From Metridium senile (Eukaryota; Cnidaria; Anthozoa; Actiniaria; Metridiidae): a DNA stretch of 64,000 nucleotides. Location of the stretch: contig OX459105.1 in assembly GCA_949775045.1 (NCBI GenBank), forward strand, positions 7,309,240 through 7,373,239, in the 5' to 3' direction. Positions 39,728 through 51,900 of this stretch are shown here, piece by piece. The position numbers were made by a program, and so were the translations under genes. The notes beneath the pieces are model-generated. The model made no database searches. It was not told the DNA's origin and saw only the letters and a program-made list of their open reading frames with translations. Each line of letters starts with the position of its first letter. Position 1 is the stretch's first letter.

Positions 39728-39933
39728 ATCATGATATAAAGACGTGTCTAAAATTTACAAATTCAAGCAGGCGTTGCAGTTGTTGGACGATAAGGACTAG
39801 GAAATGGGAAGCCGCTGTGTCAAAACACTACTGGCTCATTGTTTTGGGGAAATGATTTTGTCATGACGATCAGATGCTATTAACCTGGAAGGTTTTGGGC
39901 AATTTTCTGGTTCAATTTTAAGCTTTTAATGAC
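39728..39933. promoter_or_regulatory. Putative bidirectional promoter between RWDD3 and DYNC2LI1
   Basis: Only 206 bases separate the two divergent start codons, so both 5' UTRs and both core promoters, or an upstream non-coding exon, must fit here. I see no TATA box or convincing X-box (RFX site), which ciliary genes often carry; a GTTGCAGTTGTTGG stretch near 39772-39785 resembles only half of one. Confidence 0.55.
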
Positions 39934-42900
39934 ATGGGATCTAAAAGGTATGTATTTATGTCTTATAATTGCAGTCTTTTACTTCCATTGTTAGAAATTG
40001 AGGTTTTAATGTTGCCTGACAACGACAGCCACTTGTATTTTAGTTTACAACTTTATCCCCGGTTATTATATCCATGTTCTCAGTGAAATATTCAATACTT
40101 TCTCTTTGTAGCTCTGACAAATCAATCTGGGAGTTAGCCCTTGAAGAAAGGGATCAGGCTGAGGCAGAAGCAGCTAAACAAGGTATTGGTATTAAGTCCG
40201 GCAAGGTTGATTGACAGATAATACTGGATGCGGTGTTTTTTGACAACTTCATTTTTTCCTCTTGATAAATTAGCACTACCAGGGAATCAAGATATTGTAT
40301 CTACACAAGCTATTGAATCTACTGTATTGATTACTGGCAGTAAAAGCTCTGTAAGTATCAAATATTTAAACAACAATCATACACCGAATTGAAATATGGC
40401 GGCCAATTTGAATATCAATTCTTCTTAACTGCCCAGCCTCGCATACATGTGGAAACTCTATTGTTTTCCAACGTGAACACGAGGCTAGACAGTCAAGAAC
40501 AATAAAAGTACGCCATATTTCGATTCGGTCTATATGTATGTTTAAATTGTTGGGACATAAGCTTTTGTTCTTTTATTAGACTGGATACAATACATGTTTG
40601 ATTTTTAAAAGTCCATAAATGGAAACACATGACTAAACTAGTATAGAGGGGGACATTGGGGCATCCTGAATACCACAATACTGCAAAAAAAATGTAAAAA
40701 TACTGCATTTCCGCAAATAGAAATAGAAAATACCCAATGTCATATAAAAATTTGGCCATTCATAGACTATACTTAAAACGTGTACATACACGTTCACCAA
40801 TGCACGTTATCATTTCAAGCGGTAAAGTCTGTAAAAACTTAAGTACTAACTTAGATGCTATGTAATACAATACATCCGATACTTGTGTCTTTAGTCGCGA
40901 GTGAAAGCCATGCAGCTTGCTGTTTTCAAGGTCATTTACTCCTTATCGACCTTATAGAATCTATAGACCTTTAATATATTATGTAGAGTTTTAGTAGAGT
41001 TTAAAAAGTAACTCTGCTGACCTGCTTAGTCTACTTATACCAAACAGTTTATCTTAGTTTTGTACAAAAGTAAGACTTCGTCCTTCTGCTTCTGTGATAT
41101 AGCAGCAAAATTTGTTTATTTCCGACGAAGGGCTAAAGCTTGGAACGTCAGTAAGGTTAAGTCAAGATTTTTTTACAGTCTGTGTTACAAATCTCATTAT
41201 ATTACCTATCTTTTAAAAGTATAGGTGAGCATAGTGTTTGTACAAGTGTTGGCATTGAATTGTTTGAACCTTGGCAAACCCATAAGAAAATATGTCACTG
41301 TACGTCCACCTATAAGCAGACATTTTTTGTATCAAACCTTGATCTCTTCCCAAATCAAATTACATACTTGACCTTTACAGTGTACTAACATTCTAAACTT
41401 TAAATCTTGACATTTGAGAGGGGAAAGGCTGTATTTTACTATCAAAAAGGCAGCAAAAAGCAGCTTCTCGTCTCAATTATAGTCTCCCACTCTATAGTGT
41501 GATGATGATAATGATAATGCATTTATGTAGCGCAATTTCTATGTGTATATATTCAAATGCGCTTTACACATTATAGTTAGCTGTTAGTAATTAGTATATA
41601 TTAGTGTAAGTGTAGGCCTTTCACTGAAGATGGTCGTAACCTGCGTCCTCAGTCGTTCTTTTACGTCCCCCCGATTAATGGTTAGTGTGTAAGTGGCGAG
41701 GCGGGACCTCCGATTTAACGTCCTTATCCGAGAGGACACGAAGCCTAACAATTATAAACCGAAATAAATACAAAGTTATAACATTCTCCTCAATTATTTT
41801 AAGACCCTGAGTGATGGTCCGGCTGGGGTTTGAACCCCCGGCCTCCCGGTTAACAGGCTGTGCTCTCCCAACTGAGCTAACCCGTTAATCGGTGTGGCAT
41901 TAATGCCCCTCTTTTCTCTATAGAATGATGAAGGGCAGTAAGGGTTTGTGGTGATGCATTTTCACATTATTTTTGGTGCAGTCTTTTTCATTTATATCTG
42001 CAGTTTTGCAGTTTTACAAATCTTGCGATATGGAGCGATTTACAACCCCCCTTATGTTCCCCTCTATGATACGGCCAATCCACCTCCAACTCCCCCCCCC
42101 TCCCCCTTCACTACCAAAAATAATACCTATTGGTAATTGTTTGCCTGTTCTTTCCCATAATTCCTCATCGCTAATCTTTTCAGGAAGATGTGGATAATAT
42201 GATTGAATTATTTTTTTCAGGGTAAAACATCAGTAATACTAAGGTTCCTTGATAGGTAAGATGTAACATTGATATAATATGTAAAAACCCTGACTCAACT
42301 TAGGACTAACATGACCATCCCAGGGATAAAGGCAAAATATTCTAGTGTATAAACTCATAAAGTATTCTTAATTACATAAAATCAATTGCCATTTTATGGA
42401 AAACTATTTGATGCAAAATATTCCAAGTGTATAAACTCATAAAGTATTTTTGATTTTTTAAAGTATTTTTAATTACATTTGTCAGTATTCTCCAGAGATT
42501 TTAGAGCTGCCAGTAGATCTTTTCACAGTTAATTCTCATCGATCAACCTCAATAGTGTGTAATATGTTCTTTAGAATGTTTCTAATACGCGCTGTAGTCA
42601 AAATTTGAGTGGTCACTGTATCACCCGTAAATGTAATAACAACCGTAAATGTAATACCCACCGTAAATGTAATAAAAATCAACCGTAAATGTAATACCCA
42701 CCGTAAATGTAATAACTATCAACCGTAAATGTAATAACCGACCCCACCGTAAATGTAATAAAATTTAACCATAAATGTAATAATCGAAACCCACCGTAAA
42801 TGTAATAACATTCAACCGTAAATGTAACAAGTGTTTATATTGTCATTTAACTGAACTTCAATACAGCATTGCATAACAATTAGTATTCCCTCTTTTACTG

Positions 42901-45900
42901 TAAATGAACACGTGACATTATGACGTCAGGAACTAAAGGGAATATCTCTTTTTTTCTTCCAAAGTGATCTTGAACTTCTGTTTGTTATAAATGCTGAATG
43001 TGAATGCTGAATGTACTGTAGTGATTGTGAGTACCCTGTACCCTGTTATATTGGTAAACAATATAAGGCTTGTACTTTTAATTAGCATCTACATAAAATG
43101 ATATTTTTACATAATTTTCAAGTACGAATGCAAATTAAAATGCGAATGGAACACGCGAGTAGCCGAACTATCATTAGGATGAATAATGGGAAACTGAAAA
43201 TGGGACTCTCAGTAGAAATGTGCAACGACAAGATAGGAAAAAGAAACACAGACCAGATAGAGTCAGTGATCAGAACGGTTTTTATTTTTGCACTTGGGGA
43301 GTTTTCGGATTCGAATCCTGCCCTGATTTAAGGCTTTATTTTTTCCTGATTCCTTTTAGTTTAAATCCAGTGTCTCGGCCATGCTTGTAAATATCTAACT
43401 GGATTACCTTCTTGAAATTTGAGAATCTTCAGTTATGAAAGGCTGCCGAGTTACCTGCCGAGTCACCTGTAATAATATATACAAGAACCCTTACAAAATA
43501 TTTTTTTTAAATTGAAATTGCATAAGAGGCTGTAGAAATATTCTTGAAGTCCACAGAGCTCACATCAATTGTCACATATTATGTAGGACGTCTTTCAATT
43601 AGGTGTCACGGAGTGCCGGTCTAGAGCCAATCATACTCACGTGCATGTCGCGGAAAATATTATACATATTTTACAGATCTTTAATTCTTCCAATTATGCA
43701 CTATGCATTTTCCCTTTGGTTGATGACGTCATGACGTCACAATGCTGTATTGCAATGCTGTATTGAAGCTCAGTTAAATTACAGTGTAAACACTTGTTAC
43801 ATTTACGGTTGAATGTTATTACATTTACGGTGGGTTTGGATTATTACATTTATGGTTAAATTTTATTACATTTACGGTGGGGTCGGTTATTACATTTACG
43901 GTTGATAGTTATTACATTTACGGTGGGTATTACATTTACGGTTGATTTTTATTACATTTGCGGTGGGTATTACATTTACGGTTGTTATTACATTTACGGG
44001 TGATACAGTCACTAAGCACTTCCAGTTCAAATAGCGAAGAAAATCGAGCGAAAAATGTCAAAAAAGACTGTAAATTCTTTATTACTACTCAAACGATTAT
44101 ATATTTGGGATTAAAAGATACATGTGAGTAGTTTTTGTCTTCTTTATTGTGATAAAACAAGATGATGACGTGTACAAAACTGGTAAAAACCGGGTTTTCG
44201 CAAGATTAATCCAGGATTAGTAAATCCAGGGTTAGTTTCCCGTTCGAGCAACGCATTTTTAACCTAGGATTTACTAATCCTGGGTCAGGGATTTTAACCA
44301 TAGATTAACACTAATCCTAGGTTAATTTTAATCAGCTTTCGTACAACCGGCTCCTGGAGAACACTGTTTTTGATTGTTTAACAGAACCTATTCATGAAAT
44401 AAACACAAAAAAATTGTTGTTGAAAAACAGTGGATGGGCAAAACAATTGTTTGAATTCTATTCAATAAGTTTCATACTCAATCCACAGGGACCCCTAATC
44501 AATCAATAATTATGAATAAAATAGATGAAAAACGCGTGCATGCAATTGTTCGTCGCTTGGGCTTGCTGTGTCGACTACTGCTCATGATATCTATTGGGCT
44601 TCCTGTGGCCGCCGTTGCTTGGTGACTTGTCCACCCCTTGTGATAATTACTAAACTAGAGAGATTTGCCGAGAAAAGCAACGCCAGAAAAGTTTTTGAAT
44701 TTTGCCATTCGTCAGCCATTCGTCACCAAGCAACGGCGGCCACAGGAAGCCCAACAGATATCGCGAGCAGTAGTCGACACAGCAAGCCCAAGCGACGAAC
44801 AATTGCATGCACGCGTTTTTCATCTATTTTATTCATAATTATTGATTGATTAGGGGTCCCTGTGCTCAATCTTTGTTGAATATGTCTTTGAAATGATTGT
44901 TGCTTCAATTAATTTATTGGCTTATTTTGTAAACAGAGATGAAACACCAAAACCAACAACAGGATTGGATTACACATTTGGTAGAAAAGCAAGAGGCCAC
45001 AATATTGTAAGTATAAATTTATATTGAAGTTCTATGTGTAATATTCAAAGGTTGTATTTTAATTACAAAATCAACTGATTTGCAGAAGTTTAACAACCTA
45101 CAATCTTGGATAAAAATAGTTGACATTTTTTTTACACAACACCCCCCCCCCCCTGTCCTCCCGTCCCCCCTGCTCAATGTCAATATTGTTGGGTTTGATA
45201 ATGCTTGACCCGCCATGCATGCAACATTGATTTTAAGGGGGGAGGGGGACGATTTTATAGACCAAAATATGTTTTTGTACAAATATATTTTTACTCAAAA
45301 ATCACATTTTGTCAGCATTTTTGTCCAAGTTTGTAGCTTTTAATTATCCAGTAAAATATTCTTATTTAACACAGTTGTTTTTGTACTCATGTTATTTAAT
45401 ATTCTATTATAGGCTAAAGATATTGGTCATTTATGGGAGCTAGGTGGTGGAGCATCCCTATCCAAGCTAGTTGATATCCCAATTACTGTTGAATCTATAA
45501 GGTACAGATCTAGAGCTTTGTGGGAAATAGAATGCTAGTTTTATCAATTAAATAAAGTCAAATTGCTACTGTTATTACAATAGATAGTTTCTATTTACTG
45601 TAATATTATGTGTAGAAGTATATGTTAATTAATAATGACTTTAATTTAAAGAAATAGAAAATGCATAGATTACATGTACGTACTGTGTGCAGTTATTTTA
45701 GCATGCAATCTTGAACAGAACACAGAAGAAGTGTTAAGAGAAGCATCATGCTCCATAACTGTGTACAGCACAGAAAGCAGGTTTTCTATTTCTTCTATAA
45801 AATACAAAATGTTTACATATTTGTTTAAAATGCAAATGCACTCGCTGTGTGCTCTCATAAAGCACATGTCTCAACCAATCAGAATACACACTTTCTAATA

Positions 45901-48900
45901 GTTGTTTTTTAAATGATCATTGCAGTAGTTTTTGTTGAACATTAATATTTCGGAGAGAAACTTGCATGTACACATACATGTACATAATGTACATGTACAA
46001 TTTGATACATTTGTAGCTTGTAATTATTCTAACTAGCTAAGAGTCATGTTTAATATTGTTGTGTAGATCTCTGGCAATTGTGATTGTACTGGATCTCTCT
46101 TTGCCAAATGAACTGTGGGTTACCATGGAAACACTTTTGAATGAGGTTTGTTGATTTGATTGAAACTTTGAAAATAGAAGATCTGGGTTAATAGTAATTG
46201 TCAGTGTGTCAGATAATTGGTGTACATTCCCTGCTAGCAGTCTTTTACATTGTGATTCTGACAAGAAAATAATGGACTCTTCCAATCCAGGACATTTTCT
46301 TTGTAGCTCATGCGCTTCAGTATCCTTGCAACCTTGTCATATGAGTGGAATTTGACCTCAATATCAACAAACAGTGGTTTGCTCTTAAGAAAACTTCAAA
46401 AAAGTCATGTGATAGGCCAGGTCCTAATGGATTTTTTCACCTGGTCCATACAAACATGTACGGACCCGCTACTCGAAACATCACAAAAAAATGTCCTTTA
46501 AATTAAAAAGAGTGGGTCACATGATAAAAAAACTTATTGACTGAGTTAGGTTGGGCCGTACGGGAAAATATTTGACTCTTGGTCATTTGTACGGACCTTA
46601 GCTTACTTGGCTCGGTCCGTACGTCATGACCACGAGCCAAATATTTTCCTGTATGGCCCTCCCACTCTGTCAATAAGTACTTATAACTGATTATTATTAC
46701 TACCGGTATACATTAATTTATCATTTTTTATGTTTTCACAAAGATTAAATCAAGAGTCAAAAAAGTACTTGAGGAATTGTCCAAAAATGATCCAAGGTTT
46801 GAATGTGTTAATTAAATTAAATACTTAACTCTATATTATAGGAGTGACAACAGATGACCTTAGTAAATACTAACTAGTTTTTTTTTTATTTAACAAGTAT
46901 TCGCCGAAGGCGAAGTGATTACCGGTGAATATTTACCGAGCGGTGAGTCTTCGAGCTGCGAGGTAAATATTCACCGATAATCACTTCGCCTGAGGTGAAT
47001 AATCGTTTTAGTATAAATACAAAGGTGATTATTTCAAAAAAGAAAGAAGGAAACAGCATTGAAAGTGAAAATATTTTATTTTTTAAAAGTGCGACCGTCA
47101 CGCGAAAGTGTCCGGCTCGCATTGTCTCGCTTAATGACAAAAAAAAAAATGTGAAAATTTACTATGATACCTTTAAATAGCTTGACACGAAACTTTGTAG
47201 CTTCTTTAGTCGATTTTGGGACAGCATTTTCTTTAAAGTTTTCAATTTCATCTTCGCTAACAGTGACAAAACGACTACTACTGGCAGCCATTTTGTCCGA
47301 AAAGGTGATTATCGGCTGATAATCCGAGATAGCAAACCAATCAGCGCACTCGATTTTCTATAATCACCTGCGTATTTATACTAATGATGAATAGTTTACT
47401 AGTAAGTAAACTAGTATAGGCTACATCAACTGGTGTTTGATTTAAATGATAGGTAATGGTAAGAATGAAATTTATAATATGACCATACAAATGTTGACTT
47501 AACTTTTCTGCCGTTTCAAGCTTTAGCCCTTACCAATTTTCATCAGATTCAAATTTCTAAATAAATTTTAAAATAAGATTTCATATTTTGGCACTCAAAT
47601 GACAGAGACCAACATGAACACCAGCATGTGATGCCATATATTTCTTTGTAAAACAACTTTAGTTTTACAAGTTCATCAACATTTGAAGGGCATTCTGTGT
47701 GAAAATTTGTAGTTTTACTATAATTATTGATATGACGAATTTGACAGTGAAATTGTTTTTCAATAAATCCACCATTTGCTGTTGTCATGGTTTTGTAATA
47801 AATGTCTATTTAGAATGTATTCAAAGTGTTTGCTAATAATTCTATGTCATTAGTGCTGTGGATGAAATGAAAAGGAATGCATGGAAGAAGTTTGGGAAAG
47901 ACCATCCAGTGAGTAGAATATGATTATTCACTTGATTTCTATTTTATGTTTCAAATGACAAACTTTTTAATATTAAAATAATAACTTTATTATTATCACC
48001 ATTATTTACATTTGTAAACTTAATGAGTTGAAATGCGTTCAGTGTATAAGTGAAATAAAGATCATGAGAAAAATATCATATGCCCTTGGTGGGAATTGAA
48101 CCCCAGTGTTTCGGCTTTCTAGTCCGATGTGTTACCACTATACACAACAAGGACCAACCACTCTGGTTACGCAGCCGGACAACGTAGTATAGAGCAACTG
48201 TGTGGGGTCCATTATTTAAACTTAATTTATTAAAACTTAATGTATTTACAGTGAGGATAGTACTCGAGCCGTGAACACTTCTTAGTTTTCATGTTAAACA
48301 GATTCCCATTTAAATCTGTACTTTCCCATTTATATCTGTACTTATGCAAATTGTGTTGATGTGTGCTAAACACACAGATCAACCAATCAGAGTATATTAT
48401 TTCTGAAGTGAACTTCTCTGATTGGTTGATCTGTGTGTTTAGCACAAATCAACACAATTTGCATAAGTACAGATTTAAATGGGAAAGTACAGATTTAAAT
48501 GGGAACCTGTTGTTAATATTTTCTGAACCTTCTACTGTTTCAAAACCTCTAAAAATGAAGCAGTGAGTTCAAATACACTAAGTGTTCATAATAAATCATA
48601 TTTCTAATCTTTTCGCTCAAGGGATGTGCATGGTTAAAAAAAGTAACAAAAAACCTCAAAGTGTTCACGGTTTGAGTGTCCTCACTGTTAACTTTATTTT
48701 ATTATTATTTTGAAACGTTTTAATGTGTATATGTTGTTTATTTAGGATAAGTCTTTGGTAGAGCCTTTTCCTATTCCATTGGCTATTATTGGTGGTAAAT
48801 ACGACATCTATCAGGTAAAAACTCATTCAAACACTTTCAATGGAAAATAGGTTTAAGTGGATTTTTTCTGTTTTAAAATCATACCACCAGTCTTCTCCAA

Positions 48901-51900
48901 GAGCCTTCTCTCTGTACATTACAACAAGAATCTCAACTTGACAATAATTATATAAATCTATTATTTATAGTATATGTAGCCCATTTCTTTAATGTATGAT
49001 ATGTTTCAAGTCTGTAATTCCCAAGCTTTCCCCTGGGTTAATGACCTGGAAGCTTGGTATAATTAAAGTCTTGTAAAATAACATACATCAAATGAGAAAC
49101 TATAAATTATATTAAACCCAATTTTAAACCAAGCGTTAAATTTATATATAAGTTGTTTCAAGTCTGTAATTCCCAAGCTTTCCCCTGGGTTAATGACCTG
49201 GAAGCTTGGTATAATTAAAGTCTTGTAAAATAACATACATCAAATGAGAAACTATAAATTATATTAAACCCAATTTTAAACCAAGCGTTAAATTTATATA
49301 TAATATTTGATTGTTTCCTTTTCATTTCCTTACATATTTTCTGGATTTACAATTGGTGTCCATTGCTGCCTTGACAAATAGGGTCCTAACTAATTGATCT
49401 ATTTCACCTATTTATACAGGACCTGGATCCAGAAAAACGCAAAATGATCAGTAAAGCCTTACGTTTTGTTGCTCACAGTAATGGTGCACATCTACAGGTA
49501 TTGGTCTTCTAAATTACGTTGCAGTCTGGGTGTATGCTCTTCCTTGGTAGTGTCGCCAGTTAAATGTGCCATCAGTTGGTTGGGTGTCATGAGTTGGTGG
49601 TGTCATGAGTTGGTGGTGTCATGAGTTGGTGGTGTCATGACTTGGTGGTGTCATGAGTTGGTGGTGTCATGAGTTGGTGGTGTCATGAGTTGTTGGTGTC
49701 ATGAGTTGGTGGTGTCATGAGTTGGTGGTGTCATGAGTTGGTGGTGTCATGAGTTGGTGGTGTCATGAGTTGGTGGTGTCATGACTTGGTGGTGTCATGA
49801 CTTGGTGGTGTCATGACTTGGTGGTGTCATGACTTGGTGGTGTCATGAGTTGGTGGTGTCATGAGTTGGTGGTGTCATGACTTGGTGGTGTCATGACTTG
49901 GTGGTGTCATGAGTTGGTGGTGTCACAAGTTGGTGATGTCATGAGTTGGTGGTGTCACAAGTTGGTGGTGTCATGAGTTGGTGGTGTCATGACTTGGTGG
50001 TGCAATGAGTTGGTGGTGTCACACGTTGGTGGTGTAATGAGTGGGTGGTGTCATGAGTTAGTGGTGTCATGAGTTGGTGGTGTCATGACTTTGTGGTGTC
50101 AAGATGTTGATGTCATGACTTGGTTGTGTATGACTTGGTGGTGAGTTGGTGGTGTCATGAGTTGGTGGTGTCATGAGTTGGTGGTGTCATGAGTTGGTGG
50201 TGTCATGACTTTATGGTGTCAAAATGTTGGTGTCATGACTTGGTTGTGTATGACTTGGTGGTGTCATTTTATTGCAAGTGGAGTTACGACAGGAGCGTGT
50301 AACCCGAATATATTGTTTTGCTGTGTCAAGTTCGCATTACGACAAGAGCACATACATGTAGCTCGAAAAATATGATTATTTTGCTGTTTCAAGTTCGAGA
50401 TACGCGCATATGTCAAAGTGGATGTGGTCTCAGCAAATTAGGCGAGTCCGATTTCGTTACTCGAAAAGCGTGTATAACTCAGAGTTTGTCACCTTTCCGG
50501 CTCGTTCCTGGCCGTCAGTTTACACATTTATCATTTAATTCTACTGCTGTGTTCATTTGTCATATTGTCGTGCATTTCGTTTATTTTTAGTTTTTCAGCT
50601 CAAAATCAGAAAATCTAACAGGACGTGCACGTGGTTTGATGGGACACCTTTTATTTCACACATCTCTCAGGTATAGAAAGAAGCTGAAGTAATAATCAAT
50701 AAATATAAATCACTTTTTTAATCGTCTCATTCTTTTAGCCAGACGCAAGTTTCCTACTAATTGTGGACACTCACACTTACTACCTCTAATAATAATAATA
50801 ATAATAATACTTTATTTCTTAAAAAACGCATTTAAAACTGTCAATGCTTTTTACATGATAAAAAAATATATATATAAAATGGAAAAACAATGAAAAAATT
50901 ATGAAAACGAACGAAGAAAAATGTTTAAAACTTTGTATGTACATATCAGTAAAAAAAAAATATAAATTGAATCTATAATTTAGGTGTTAAATAAAAATGT
51001 TTTTGTTCTCTTCTTAAATATTTAAAGATTCCTTAATCTCGATTGGCATAGAGTTCCAAAGCTTCGGGGCACAAACAGAAAAGGCCCTTTCGCCAAAAGT
51101 TGATGTTTTTTCCCCTCTACATTAAATACTGTTGCACTACACACATCTCTTCTCACATGTTGATTTTTCGTAGGAAGGAAAACTGGAGAAACGTGAGAAA
51201 AACTCTCGTAGCAATAGAGAGAGAGAGAGGGGGGGGGGGAGGGGGGGGGGGGGCGGCGTAGTGGTTACCTGATAGATTGATACATGACAATTAGATAATA
51301 TGTGGTTATTATTTCCTGCAGCAAATCTGTTTCACTGGAACACAATAAGCCGATCATAGTACCAGCAGGACTTGATGCTTTCAATCAAATAGGTATACTA
51401 TAAATACAGAAATGTATTGACTAACAGTAATACCACGAGGGGGAGGGGGGTTGTGGTGGTGCTGATAGAATTGTAGCATTACCGTATTTACTCGAATAAG
51501 CGCCGCCCCCCCCCCCCCCCCCCCCAAATATGCGCCGCTCTAGAATAAGCGCCGCATTTTAACGCTATAATGTTATTCTAGAACAGCATTGGAAATAAAT
51601 TTGTAACAAAAGCTATATTCTTCAGTTCAAAGTAATTATATTTCGTCGCTCGCCCATTAAGTTATCTTCCCAATATTCGTAGTTCTGATCAAGAAGGGGA
51701 CAGTGAGATCGAGAAAAATTTAATAAGCGCTGCGGCGCTAATTCGAGTAAATACGGTATCTATTCTTTTCTACATTGTCAAACATTTTCTTAAGAGCCAT
51801 ACATTTGTTCCTATCCAGGCGCTCCTCCTGTTACAAGTGAAGATCTTGGTAAGCTACAGTCAAGGTATGTACATCACTATGCCGCGGTCATCATGTATCT

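Noticed and set aside
41817..41890. Genuine tRNA-Asn gene on the minus strand
   Set aside because: Boxes A and B are good but the acceptor stem does not pair and the sequence runs into a SINE body with microsatellite tail.
42610..42860. Telomere-like repeat
   Set aside because: The 14-15 base unit is spaced irregularly and appears inverted at 43795-44000, so it is a transposon TIR.
43098..43331. 78-codon frame inside the long-TIR transposon as a transposase
   Set aside because: Too short and without any DDE/D-like motif.
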